The position numbers and the translations under genes were made by a program. Below the pieces are notes generated by a model that saw only the letters and a list, made by a program, of their open reading frames with translations, was not told the DNA's origin and searched no databases. A stretch of 64,000 nucleotides of DNA from Fodinibacter sp963695175 (GTDB taxonomy: Bacteria; Actinomycetota; Actinomycetes; Actinomycetales; Dermatophilaceae), in the NCBI GenBank assembly GCA_963695175.1, contig CAVOGG010000004.1, forward strand, positions 496,001-560,000. Direction: 5' to 3'. This document shows, piece after piece, positions 28,654-37,270 of this stretch (position 1 is the stretch's first letter; each line of letters begins with the position of its first letter).

Positions 28654-29187
28654 ATGCCTGAGATCCGGATCGACACGTCCCACCTGACCTATTCGTGGTT
28701 CTGGATCCCGGGCCAGCTCGACCGCTTCGTCGACGGCTCGGCGCCCGGCGGCGCCGTGGTGCAGCTCGACCCCGGCGAGTACCCGTTCCAGCAGACCCGC
28801 GACCGGGCCTGTGACGTCGCGTTCCGGGTCACCCCCGAGGGCACGGTCGACTTCGACGCCGAGCACGACCACCTGCTGGGCGGTCGTGGCACGAGCACGT
28901 TGCACGTCGTGGGGGTGCCGGTGACGCTGAACCCGAAAGGCTCGCCCCGCCCACTGCTGCCGATGTGGGGTGGCTGCCACGAGCCGATCGGAACCCGGAG
29001 GCGGACCGTGCGGATGCCGCCCGGCACGGCGTACGAGATCCGTCTCGGCCACCGGCCCAGCGCCGTGCTCGAGTTCAGCGTCGCCGCCGACGGCCGGGTC
29101 GACTACCCACGCGAGTACGACCGCGCCCTCTCCGGCCGTGGCACCGCCTGCCTGACCGTCGACCTGGACACCCTCGCTCGTCACTGA
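28654..29187 (+). CDS. Uncharacterised protein with an internal duplication
   Basis: A 177-residue soluble protein with no family I recognise. It consists of two similar halves. Half 1 (about 15-85) runs to VAFRVTPEGTVDFDAEHDHLLGGRGTSTLHVVGVPV; half 2 (about 105-175) to LEFSVAADGRVDYPREYDRALSGRGTACLTVDLDTL. The common core is [VL]-x-F-x-V-x-x-[DE]-G-x-V-[DY]-...-L-x-G-R-G-T. The pattern of alternating hydrophobics suggests mostly beta structure, perhaps a carbohydrate-binding-like fold. No signal peptide. ATG 28654 follows AGCGAGGAC. Its 3' end overlaps the convergent MFS gene by seven bases. Confidence 0.7.
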   Translation: MPEIRIDTSHLTYSWFWIPGQLDRFVDGSAPGGAVVQLDPGEYPFQQTRDRACDVAFRVTPEGTVDFDAEHDHLLGGRGTSTLHVVGVPVTLNPKGSPRPLLPMWGGCHEPIGTRRRTVRMPPGTAYEIRLGHRPSAVLEFSVAADGRVDYPREYDRALSGRGTACLTVDLDTLARH

Positions 29188-30560
29188 ACGCGTCGGGACC
29201 GCAGGGCCACCAGGCAGGCCAGCACGACGACGGCCGTGACGATGGCGAACCCGAGCACGGGCAGCAGCGGCAGGGTGATGCCGATGGCGCCGCCGACGAC
29301 CCAGAACGCCTGCAGGATGGTCTCGCACCACGAGAAGACCCGAGCGCGCACGTGGTCGTCGACGTCGCGCTGGATGAGCGCGTCGAGGCTGAGCTTGGCG
29401 AGCTGGCCGAACAGCCCGGTGGCCAGCCCGAGCAGCACCAGGGTGGGCAGCGAGTAGAACACCGCCGTGAGCAGCGCGGCGAGAACCGCCACCCCGGCGA
29501 CGGCCGTGGCGAGCCGCTCGGGCGCAGGGCTGTGGCGCCGGTTGCCCACCACGGAGCCCAGGGCGTTGCCGATACCGGCGGCCGCCGCGACCATGGCCAG
29601 CACGGCCGGGCCGGACCAGCCGGGCAGCGGGTGCTCTCGCATGAGGAACGCGAGGAAGAGGGTGAGGAAGCCGGACAACAGCCGGGCCCCGGTCGTCAGC
29701 CACAGCACGTACCGCACCGAGGGCGGCAGGGCCCGCAGCCGGCGGGCACCCCGGCCGGCGGAGGGCAGGGCCAGCGCGTCCGCGCCGGCGGGTGTGCCGT
29801 CGAGGTCGAGCTCGCCGGCCGTCGAGTCGACCCGGGCGGGCAGCCGGATCGCGAGCACGGTGGCGGCGACGTAGACGCCGAACGCCAACCGCAGCGACCA
29901 GTCCGGGCCGATCCGCGACAGGGCGCCGGCCAGCCCGCCGCCGGCCAGCATCCCGATCAGGCCGGCGATGTTGAGGCGCGAGTTCGCCGTGACCAGGGAG
30001 ATGTCCCGGGGCAGCAGGCGCGGCACGGCCGCCGCACGGGCCACGGCGTACGAGCGACTCGCGACCAGGCAGCCCAGCGCGGCGGGGAACAGCCAGGCAC
30101 TGTCCTCGACGACCGCCGTCGCGAGCACCCAGGCCAGGAACGCCCGCGTCGCCAGCGTCGTGCCGAGCGCCCAGCGCCGCCCGTGCCGGAACCGGTCGAG
30201 CAGCGGGCCGATGAGCGGCGCCAGCAGCACGAACGGCGCCATGGTGAGCACCAGGAACAGGGCGACCCGGCCACGCGCCTCGTCGGTCGGCAGCGCGAAG
30301 ACGGTACCGGCGAGCGAGACGGTGAGCGCGGCATCCCCGGCGACGTTGACCGCGTGCAGCTCGGTGAGGCGCGCGAGTCCGGTGTCGGCGGCGCCATCGG
30401 CGTCGGCGAAGCTGCGGAACCGCCGCCCGAGCGCCGCACCTCCGCGACCGAGCAGGCGGACACCGGCGCGCCCGCCCCGACCGACGCCGCGGCCGACGTC
30501 GGCCACCCGGCGCCGCGGGGTACGCGGCGCCGCCTGCGGGGGTCGCTCGTCGGCGGTCAT
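29181..30560 (-). CDS. MFS transporter
   Basis: A 459-residue multi-spanning protein with about 12 helices in two halves separated by an Ala/Gly-rich cytoplasmic loop (STAGELDLDGTPAGADAL). The segment APLIGPLLDRFRHGRRWALG is the typical MFS loop 2-3 motif. The N-terminus is a long basic cytoplasmic tail of about 80 residues. Closest in style to EntS-like drug or siderophore exporters, but substrate cannot be told. ATG 30560 chosen; longer frames upstream have no coding character. Divergent from the alpha/beta-hydrolase at 30755. Confidence 0.8.
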   Translation of the reverse strand: MTADERPPQAAPRTPRRRVADVGRGVGRGGRAGVRLLGRGGAALGRRFRSFADADGAADTGLARLTELHAVNVAGDAALTVSLAGTVFALPTDEARGRVALFLVLTMAPFVLLAPLIGPLLDRFRHGRRWALGTTLATRAFLAWVLATAVVEDSAWLFPAALGCLVASRSYAVARAAAVPRLLPRDISLVTANSRLNIAGLIGMLAGGGLAGALSRIGPDWSLRLAFGVYVAATVLAIRLPARVDSTAGELDLDGTPAGADALALPSAGRGARRLRALPPSVRYVLWLTTGARLLSGFLTLFLAFLMREHPLPGWSGPAVLAMVAAAAGIGNALGSVVGNRRHSPAPERLATAVAGVAVLAALLTAVFYSLPTLVLLGLATGLFGQLAKLSLDALIQRDVDDHVRARVFSWCETILQAFWVVGGAIGITLPLLPVLGFAIVTAVVVLACLVALRSRRVQ

Positions 30561-30754
30561 GACCCCCCGATCCTCCCCCGAACGGGGCAGGAGTTGCGAG
30601 AGGGGCCCCGGTGCGTCAGGCCGATGGGTCACCCGCGACTCCATCCCACACTGTGCGCACGGCCAACGGCTCCAGGCCCACGCCGCGCGGTGTCGCTCTG
30701 CGGGGCAACCGTACTGCTTGACTGTCCGGTGGCACCGACCCTGGAGGACCTGAG

Positions 30755-32446
30755 ATGACCGCAACCGCGATCCACGAGGACGTGACGTCGGATGACGTGA
30801 CGGCGGCATCCGAGCCTCGGCGGCGCCGCCGCCTCGGGCGGTTGTCGCTCACCGGTGCAGTGCTCGGCCTCACCTTCGGGGCGATGAGCGTGACGCCCTC
30901 GCTCGTGCCACGGGCCTGGTTCCTCCAGTCGCTGGTCACCGGGCTGTGCGTCGTCACCGGCTACGGGCTGGGCGCGTTCGCCGGCTGGGCCTACCGGGCC
31001 CTGCGGCTGCCGAACCTGCCCGACCGGGCGCGGTCGGTCGCGTGGAAGGCCCTCGCAGCCCTGGCCGTGGTCGTGCTGCTCGTGGGCGGGTGGCTCGGCT
31101 GGCGGTGGCAGTCCGACCAGCGCGAGCTGCTCGGCATGGACACCTCGGTGCCACTGGTCTGGCTGGTTGCGCCGTTGCTCGGCCTGCTCGTCGCCGCCCT
31201 GCTCCTGGGCATCGGTCGGGCGGTCAAGGCCCTCGGCCGCGCCGTGTTCCGCCCGCTCGGGCGGTTGCTGCCGGTGCGGGTGGCCTGGCTGTTGGCCATC
31301 GTCATCACCGTGGTCGTGACCTACCTCGTGTTCTCCGGCCTGCTCATCGGGAACCTCATCTCCGCCGCGGACTCGATCTTCGCGAGCAACAACAAGGACG
31401 ACAAGCCGGGAGTGGTCAACCCGCAGGTCGCGACCCGTACCGGTGGGCCGACGTCGGGAGTCAGCTGGGAGAGCATCGGTCGCGAGGGCCGGGCGTTCGT
31501 CGCGTCGGGCCCCACGGCCGGCGAGATCGCGGCGGTGGTGGGTGACCCGGCGGCCGTCGAGCCCGTGCGGGCCTTCGTCGGCCTGGAGACGGCCCCGACC
31601 GCCGCCGAGCGAGCGCAGATCGCGGTCGAGGAGCTGCGCCGTCTCGGCGGGTTCCAGCGGGGCGCCATCGCCGTCGCGGGCACCACGGGCAGTGGCTGGA
31701 TCGACCCCAAGGTGGCCGATGCGCTCGACTACGCGACCCACGGCGACGTCGCCACCGTGTCGACCCAGTACTCCTACCTGCCGAGCTGGCTGTCCTTCCT
31801 CGTCGACCGCAGCCGCGCCGCGACCAACGCCGAGGAGCTGCTGACGGCGGTGCGGGTCGAGCTCGACGCGATGCCGGCCGACCAGCGACCGGACCTCTAC
31901 GTCTACGGCGAGAGCCTGGGCGCCTTCTCCACCGACAACGCCTTCACCAGCGTCGAGGACATGTCGACGACGACCGACGGCGCCCTGCTGGTCGGCCCGC
32001 CGAGCTTCGACGCCACCTGGCAGAAGGTGGTGGCGGGCCGTGCCGCGGGCTCGCCGGCCTGGAAGCCGATCTACGGCGACGGGGCCCTGGTGCGGGTCGC
32101 CACCACCGACGCCGACCTCACCGACCAGACCCTGACCTGGCAGACGGACAACCCGATCATCTACCTCACCCACGCCTCGGACCCGATCGTCGCGTGGACG
32201 GCCGACCACGCCGCGTGGCTCGACCCCCGCGGCCCGGACGTCAGCCCGGCGGTGGTCGCGTGGCCCGTCGTGGCCGGGTGGCAGGCGACGGTCGACCAGT
32301 TCAACGCGAACGGCGTGCCCGCCGGTCACGGCCACGTCTACGACGAGACGGTCGTCACCGCCTGGTCGGAGATCGTCGGGCCGCCGTCGCTGCCCGACGC
32401 CGAGATCGCGGCCATCGAGAAGGCGATCAGCGGCCTGCCCCAGTGA
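30755..32446 (+). CDS. Membrane alpha/beta-hydrolase family protein (PF15420/PF10081 type), copy 2
   Basis: A 563-residue paralogue of the protein at 14655. N-terminal helices (LTGAVLGLTFGAMSVTPSLVP, LVTGLCVVTGYGLGAFAGW, ALAALAVVVLLVGGWLGW, LVWLVAPLLGLLVAALLLG, VAWLLAIVITVVVTYLVFS) lead into an outer hydrolase domain with GTTGSGWIDP, YSYLPSWLSFLVD, LYVYGESLGAFS (nucleophile Ser in GESLG) and YLTHASDPIVAW; the final His is probably in GHGHVYDE. This copy keeps the full GESLG elbow. ATG follows GGAGGACCTGAG. A TPR gene follows about 50 bases downstream. Confidence 0.82.
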   Translation: MTATAIHEDVTSDDVTAASEPRRRRRLGRLSLTGAVLGLTFGAMSVTPSLVPRAWFLQSLVTGLCVVTGYGLGAFAGWAYRALRLPNLPDRARSVAWKALAALAVVVLLVGGWLGWRWQSDQRELLGMDTSVPLVWLVAPLLGLLVAALLLGIGRAVKALGRAVFRPLGRLLPVRVAWLLAIVITVVVTYLVFSGLLIGNLISAADSIFASNNKDDKPGVVNPQVATRTGGPTSGVSWESIGREGRAFVASGPTAGEIAAVVGDPAAVEPVRAFVGLETAPTAAERAQIAVEELRRLGGFQRGAIAVAGTTGSGWIDPKVADALDYATHGDVATVSTQYSYLPSWLSFLVDRSRAATNAEELLTAVRVELDAMPADQRPDLYVYGESLGAFSTDNAFTSVEDMSTTTDGALLVGPPSFDATWQKVVAGRAAGSPAWKPIYGDGALVRVATTDADLTDQTLTWQTDNPIIYLTHASDPIVAWTADHAAWLDPRGPDVSPAVVAWPVVAGWQATVDQFNANGVPAGHGHVYDETVVTAWSEIVGPPSLPDAEIAAIEKAISGLPQ

Positions 32447-32495
32447 GGCGGGCGGCATCCGGAATCGCGCGCGGGGATGTGGTGTTGTGGAGCCC

Positions 32496-32885
32496 ATGAC
32501 CACCCCCGGCTCCGACATGGCGGGGCGCTACGAACGCGCCCGCGGGCTGTTCGAGCACGGTGAGTACCAGGCCGCTGCCGAGGCGCTCGCCACGCTCGTC
32601 GACGAGAGCGCGCTCGAGCCGCCGCTGCACGGCACCACCGAGCTGCGGCTGCTCCTCGCGCGGGCCTACTTCCACTCCGCGCAGCTGGGTCGCGCCGAGC
32701 GGGTGACCCGTGCGATCCTCGCCGACGTGCCCGACGACGCCTACGCCAACCTGCTGCTCGGCCGCACCCTGCAGCGCCAGGGGCGGCACGCCGAGGCCAA
32801 GCCGCACCTCGCGATGGCCGAGCTGCTGGGCGGGTACGCCGGGTCCGGCCGCCTCCCGCGCGACGGCGACGGCGCCCGCGGATGA
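32496..32885 (+). CDS. Tetratricopeptide-repeat protein
   Basis: A 129-residue helical protein with about two TPR units: YERARGLFEHGEYQAAAEALATLV and LLARAYFHSAQLGRAERVTRAILADVPDDAYANLLLGRTLQRQGRHAEAKPHLAMA. TPR domains mediate protein contacts. ATG 32496 has GGAG four bases upstream; GTG 32487 is an alternative. Its stop overlaps the ATG of the LLM-hemerythrin fusion gene (ATGA), so the two are likely co-expressed and may interact. Confidence 0.8.
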   Translation: MTTPGSDMAGRYERARGLFEHGEYQAAAEALATLVDESALEPPLHGTTELRLLLARAYFHSAQLGRAERVTRAILADVPDDAYANLLLGRTLQRQGRHAEAKPHLAMAELLGGYAGSGRLPRDGDGARG

Positions 32886-34492
32886 CCGACTACGGCCACG
32901 AGCTCGAGTTCGGGCTCTTCCCGTCGCCCGATGCGGCGGCGGCGCGCCGGGTGCTCGAGCTGGCTGCGGTCGCGGAGGTCAGCGGGCTCGACCTCGTCAC
33001 CGTGCAGGACCACCCGTACCAGGCGCGCCACCTCGACGCGTGGACCCTGCTGTCGGTGATCGCGGCGCGCACCTCGACGGTGCGGGTCGCGCTCAACGTG
33101 GCGAACCTGCCGCTGCGCAACCCCGTCGTGCTCGCCCAGTCGGTCGCGTCGCTCGACGTGCTGAGCGGCGGCCGGGTCGAGCTCGGCATCGGGACGGGTG
33201 CCTTCTGGGACGCCATCGAGGCCGCCGGCGGGGTGCGTCTCACCCCGGGTGAGGCGGTCGAGGCGCTCGAGGAGGCCATCGGCGTCATCCGCGCGATGTG
33301 GGTGGGCGAGGGCAGCGTCCGGCTCGACGGCGCGCACCACCGGGCGGTCGGGCTCCACTCCGGGCCGGCACCGGCGCACCCGGTGGCGGTCTGGGTCGGC
33401 GCGTTGAAGCCGCGGATGCTGCGGCTCACCGGGCGGCTCGCCGACGGCTGGCTGCCGAGCCAGGGCTACGCACCCCCCGACACCCTCGGGCCGATGAACG
33501 CGCGGATCGACGAGGCTGCGGTGGCGGCCGGGCGCGCCCCGGAGGCCGTGCGACGGCTCTACAACGTGTCGGGGTCGTTCGGCTCGGCGGGCGGGTTCCT
33601 GCGAGGCCGGCCGACCGACTGGGCAGAGCAGCTCGCGGCCCTGACCCTCGAACAGGGGATGGCGACCTACATCCTGGCCACCGACGACGTGGACGACGTG
33701 CGGCGCTTCGGCGAGGAGGTCGCGCCGATGGTTCGCGACCTCGTCGCCACCGAACGGGAGCGCCGGGCGACCGAGCCCGAGCCGGATGCCGTGCCGTCGT
33801 CTCCCGCTGCGCCGTCACCCGAGCGCGTGGTGGAGCAGGTTCGCGAGAGTGCCTCTGCTGCAGGCGGATCCGCGTCGAACCGGCCCACCGTCACACCGAC
33901 ACCCGACGACGGCACCCGGCTCACCGGCATCCTGCCGTGGGACGAGGCCAGCCGACCGACCTACCCGGTGCGGCCCGGCCCGGCCGAGCAGGCGGCCTAC
34001 CGGCCGGCCCAGCTGGCGGTGCCGCAGCACCTCAAGGACGTGCACGACCACCTGCGCGCCGAGCTGACCCAGGTGCGCGACGTCGTCGAGCAGGTGGTGC
34101 GGGGCCACCTCACGGTGGGCGCAGCCCGCTCGGCGGTCAACGCGATGACGATGCGCCAGAACAACTGGACCCTCGGCGCCTACTGCGAGTCGTACTGCCG
34201 GCTGGTGACCGGGCACCACGGCCTCGAGGACTCCGGGATCTTCCCCCACCTGCGCTCCAGCGACCCCGACGCGGTGCCGGTCATCGACCGCCTCGAGGAG
34301 GAGCACGAGGTGATCCACGACGTGCTCGACGACGTCGACCGGGCGCTCGTGGCGCTGGTGGGTGACGAGCCCGGGGCCCTCGGGCGGCTGCAGCACGTGG
34401 TCGACGTGCTCACCGACACGCTGCTGTCGCACCTCGCCTACGAGGAGCGCGAGCTGCTGCACCCGCTGGCCCGGTACGGCTTCTACCGCTGA
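32882..34492 (+). CDS. Fusion: LLM-class oxidoreductase + hemerythrin domain
   Basis: A 536-residue chimeric protein. Residues 1-285 are a luciferase-like TIM-barrel flavin/F420 oxidoreductase (ELEFGLFPSPDA, VTVQDHPYQARHLDAW, LPLRNPVVLAQSVASLDVLSGGRVELGIGTG, PVAVWVGALKPRML). A Pro/Ser-rich linker spans about 295-370. Residues 385-536 are a hemerythrin HHE domain (HDHLRAELTQV, GHHGLEDSGIFPHL, RLEEEHEVIHDVLDD, SHLAYEERELLHPL) with a complete set of His/Glu ligands. The flavin domain may exchange electrons with the di-iron centre or sense O2/NO. Co-translated with the TPR gene and overlapping the convergent triple-fusion gene by ten bases. Confidence 0.85.
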   Translation: MTDYGHELEFGLFPSPDAAAARRVLELAAVAEVSGLDLVTVQDHPYQARHLDAWTLLSVIAARTSTVRVALNVANLPLRNPVVLAQSVASLDVLSGGRVELGIGTGAFWDAIEAAGGVRLTPGEAVEALEEAIGVIRAMWVGEGSVRLDGAHHRAVGLHSGPAPAHPVAVWVGALKPRMLRLTGRLADGWLPSQGYAPPDTLGPMNARIDEAAVAAGRAPEAVRRLYNVSGSFGSAGGFLRGRPTDWAEQLAALTLEQGMATYILATDDVDDVRRFGEEVAPMVRDLVATERERRATEPEPDAVPSSPAAPSPERVVEQVRESASAAGGSASNRPTVTPTPDDGTRLTGILPWDEASRPTYPVRPGPAEQAAYRPAQLAVPQHLKDVHDHLRAELTQVRDVVEQVVRGHLTVGAARSAVNAMTMRQNNWTLGAYCESYCRLVTGHHGLEDSGIFPHLRSSDPDAVPVIDRLEEEHEVIHDVLDDVDRALVALVGDEPGALGRLQHVVDVLTDTLLSHLAYEERELLHPLARYGFYR

Positions 34493-35634
34493 GCGAGGCG
34501 CTCCTCGAGCACGGCCAGGTCTCGCTCGGCGTACTCGCGGTGCTCCCACTCCTCGTTGAGCACGACGAGCAGGCAGTCGCGCACCGGGAAGCTGCGCGGC
34601 GGGGGCCAGCCCGGGGCGTCGACCGGCGTGGTGTCGGCCGCGAGCGACGCGTCGGTGAGGCCGTCGACCACGGTGCGCACGGTCGCCATCCGGTCGTGCC
34701 GCAGGGTGAGCGCCTCGTCGAGCGACGGCCTCACCTCCCGGTCGCGCGGGACGTCCGGCGTGTCGGGCATCTGGTCCCACGGCAGGTCGAGCGGATGCCA
34801 GGGCGCGGGGTCGCCGAGGATGCCGCGGCGCACCCACGCGTCGGTGGCGAAGGCCAGGTGGCGCAGCGTCTCGATGAACGACCACTCACCGTCGACCGAC
34901 TCGTGCAGCAGGTCGGCCGGCAGCCGGCGCGCCCGCTCGACGGTCACGGCCCACCGCCGCTCGACGACGTCCCAGGCCTCGCGGAACCCGGCCGGGTCCG
35001 TGGGCCGCATCCTGGGTCGGTCGGGGTCGCGCCGGTCGAGCTCGGCCTCGACGAGGGGGCCGATGTCGACGCCGTTGACGGTGACGTCGAGGATCTCGCC
35101 GGTGATGACGACGTGGCCGATCTCGACGCCGCGCAGGGCCACGTTCTTGATGTCGACCGACCGGAACTCGGCGCCGGTGAGGTCGACCGACGCGAAGCGG
35201 GCATCGGTCAGGTCGACGTGCTCGAACCGCGCACCGGTGAGGTCGACGTGGTCGAACACCCGTCCGCCACGCCCCGGGATCTCCTGCAGCGCCCACGAGT
35301 TGCCGTCCGGGTCGGTGAAGTACGCGTACTTCACCCCGCCCATGTCGTCGACGCGTGACACGTCGACGCCGCGCCCGAGCAGCTCGGCCCGCGCCGCCTC
35401 GATGTCGTCGACGACCAGGTGCAGCCCGGTGACCGGTGGCGCCGCGGGGTCCCCGATGCCGACCCCGATGACCACCGAGCAGTCCGAGCCCGGCGGGGTC
35501 AGCTGGACGATGCGCATGCCGTTGCCCGGCTCGACGTCGTGGTCGAGGGTGAACCCCACCCGCTCGACGTAGAACTCCTTGCTCGCGTCGACGTCGCTCG
35601 ACGGCAGCGGCACGAGCTCGAGGCGCATGTCCAT
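34483..35634 (-). CDS. Fusion: VOC domain + pentapeptide repeats + DinB-like domain
   Basis: A 383-residue three-part protein. Residues 1-120 are a VOC/glyoxalase-like domain (LVPLPSSDVDASKEFYVERVGF, GLHLVVDDIEAARAELLGRGVDV, AYFTDPDGNSWALQEIPGR). Residues 125-185 are a pentapeptide-repeat strip (FDHVDLTGARFEHVDLTD, RFASVDLTGAEFRSVDI). Residues 205-375 are a DinB/MDMPI four-helix domain with the metal-ligand positions IETLRHLAFATDAW and EEWEHREYAE. ATG 35634 follows GGAG. DinB enzymes often use mycothiol or bacillithiol; the pentapeptide stretch is short for a full beta helix. Role unknown. Confidence 0.85.
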   Translation of the reverse strand: MDMRLELVPLPSSDVDASKEFYVERVGFTLDHDVEPGNGMRIVQLTPPGSDCSVVIGVGIGDPAAPPVTGLHLVVDDIEAARAELLGRGVDVSRVDDMGGVKYAYFTDPDGNSWALQEIPGRGGRVFDHVDLTGARFEHVDLTDARFASVDLTGAEFRSVDIKNVALRGVEIGHVVITGEILDVTVNGVDIGPLVEAELDRRDPDRPRMRPTDPAGFREAWDVVERRWAVTVERARRLPADLLHESVDGEWSFIETLRHLAFATDAWVRRGILGDPAPWHPLDLPWDQMPDTPDVPRDREVRPSLDEALTLRHDRMATVRTVVDGLTDASLAADTTPVDAPGWPPPRSFPVRDCLLVVLNEEWEHREYAERDLAVLEERLAQR

Positions 35635-35691
35635 GACGGGTGGCTCCTTCGCTGGCCGGACGGGGGACCTCACCCTAGGCCGACGTGGACC

Positions 35692-36630
35692 TCAGCCCAC
35701 GGAGACCCGGACGGTGCCGAACAGCATCCGGTGGTCGGAGCACGGGATGGCGCCGCACGACGGAATGGCCAGGGAGTCCGCCGAGTAGGAGCCGACGATG
35801 CGGTTGGCGCGCACGAAGATCATGTCGATCTTCGGCGACTGGCCACACAGCCCCCCACGGGTCCCCGGCGTCGTCGTCTCGCCGTACCCGGGACACCGCG
35901 GGTCCGTGTCGTCGAGCTCTCGGTAGGCGCCGGTGTTGGACGCGTTCTGGGCGGTGGCGACGGCTGAGGAGTACCACGCGTTGAGGCGCTGGAACTGCGG
36001 CTGAGCGTTGAGGTCGCCCGCGAGCAGGACGGTGTCACCGGCGGCGTTGAACGACTCCAGCCTGTTGAGCACCTCGTTGAGCTGGGTCGCGGTGGCCCGC
36101 TGGCCGTTGACGACGTCGTTCACCCACGTGACGTGGCTCGTGCAGAAGCGCAGGTGCACACGCGACGCCAGGGGAGCACACAGGAGCCGGCGCCCCTCCG
36201 GGGTGCCGTCCGAGGAGAGGACGTACCGGCTCGCAGCCCCCAGCGGCGCCGTGCTGAAGATCGCGACCCCGAACGCCTGGCCGCCGCAGTAGTCGGGGCC
36301 GTGCGGTTCGAACCGCGCGAAGTTGCTGGGGTCATCGGGCCAGCCGGCTGCTCGCAGGCTCGCCACCAGCGCCCGGTACTGGTCCTCGCAGACCTCGTTG
36401 AGCGCCACCAGCTGCGCCCCGGAGTCCTGGATCGAGCTGCTGATCGTGGTCACGAGGCCGTCGGTCGTGGAGCCTCGGTGCATGGCCCAGCCGGCCACGT
36501 TCCACGTCAACACGCTGTAGGTCGCCGTCGTGGTTGCCTGCGCCGGCCAGGCCAACCCCACGGCCGTCGCCGCCACCGCGACGAGACCCACCAGGGCTCG
36601 ACGTGCCGCTCTTCCTCGGCGCGGTGTCAT
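35692..36630 (-). CDS. Secreted endonuclease/exonuclease/phosphatase-family protein
   Basis: A 312-residue protein with a signal peptide (ALVGLVAVAATAVGLAWPAQA, cleavage after AQA near residue 33). The EEP metallo-phosphodiesterase core is seen in LTWNVAGWA, QLVALNEVCEDQY, VLLAGDLNAQ and CSDHRMLFG, supplying Asn, Glu, Asp/Asn and Asp/His of the active site. It should cut phosphodiesters (nucleic acids or lipid head groups) outside the cell. Four or more cysteines suggest disulfides. Downstream of the ogt gene on the same strand, separated by 60 bases. Confidence 0.85.
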   Translation of the reverse strand: MTPRRGRAARRALVGLVAVAATAVGLAWPAQATTTATYSVLTWNVAGWAMHRGSTTDGLVTTISSSIQDSGAQLVALNEVCEDQYRALVASLRAAGWPDDPSNFARFEPHGPDYCGGQAFGVAIFSTAPLGAASRYVLSSDGTPEGRRLLCAPLASRVHLRFCTSHVTWVNDVVNGQRATATQLNEVLNRLESFNAAGDTVLLAGDLNAQPQFQRLNAWYSSAVATAQNASNTGAYRELDDTDPRCPGYGETTTPGTRGGLCGQSPKIDMIFVRANRIVGSYSADSLAIPSCGAIPCSDHRMLFGTVRVSVG

Positions 36631-36691
36631 CGCGTGATGATCCCACTTCCACCTGCACCCTGACATGGGCCGAACGAGGGGGTCGAGCGGC

Positions 36692-37270
36692 TCAGGCCGC
36701 GTGCGCCGCCTCGAGCGCCAGCAGGTGCTCCTTGGCGGCCGGCCCGCCGGCATACCCGCCGACCCCGCCGGCCGCGGGCAGCACCCGGTGGCAGGGCAGC
36801 ACGATGCACAGCGGGTTCGCGCCCAGCGCGGTGCCGACGGCGCGGGCGGCACCGGGGTGCTCGACGGCCGAGGCCAGCACGGCATACGTCGTACGTTCCC
36901 CGTAGCCCACCCGGGCCGCGAGCCCGGTGAGCACCTCGCGCTGGAAGGGGGAGGCCAGGGCGAGGTCGGCCCGCACCTCGACCGACCGGGTCGCGCCGGA
37001 GAGGTACGCAGCGAGGGCGCGCCGGGCGGCATCCGTCGGTGCCGGGTGGCGCAGCACCCGCGGGCTGACGCCGGCCGCGAGCCGCGACAACAGGCGGTCC
37101 TCGGATGCCGTGTCCGGCGCGTAGGCGCAGGTGACGACCGCACCCGCGGCGGTCACCGCGATGAGCAGCCGCCCCACGTCGGTGTCCTCGAGCACGTACG
37201 AGACGTCGGTCGGGTCGAGTACGGGAGGGCCGGCGAGCGGCGGGTCGAAGGTGGTGAAGGGGTTGGTCAT
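36692..37270 (-). CDS. ogt: Methylated-DNA--protein-cysteine methyltransferase
   Basis: A 192-residue O6-alkylguanine-DNA alkyltransferase. The acceptor site is LCIVLPCHRVLP (Cys in PCHRV); GYGERTTYAVLASAV is the helix-turn-helix recognition part, and the C-terminal GGYAGGPAAKEHLLALE is typical. It repairs O6-methylguanine by a single suicidal alkyl transfer. Its ATG (37270) overlaps the stop of the ECF sigma factor upstream (ATGA), so repair enzyme and sigma factor are expressed together. Confidence 0.93.
   Translation of the reverse strand: MTNPFTTFDPPLAGPPVLDPTDVSYVLEDTDVGRLLIAVTAAGAVVTCAYAPDTASEDRLLSRLAAGVSPRVLRHPAPTDAARRALAAYLSGATRSVEVRADLALASPFQREVLTGLAARVGYGERTTYAVLASAVEHPGAARAVGTALGANPLCIVLPCHRVLPAAGGVGGYAGGPAAKEHLLALEAAHAA

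Noticed and set aside
28965..30758. A 597-codon plus-strand frame opposite the MFS transporter
   Set aside because: Gln/Gly/Arg-rich shadow; membrane helices are clear on the minus strand.
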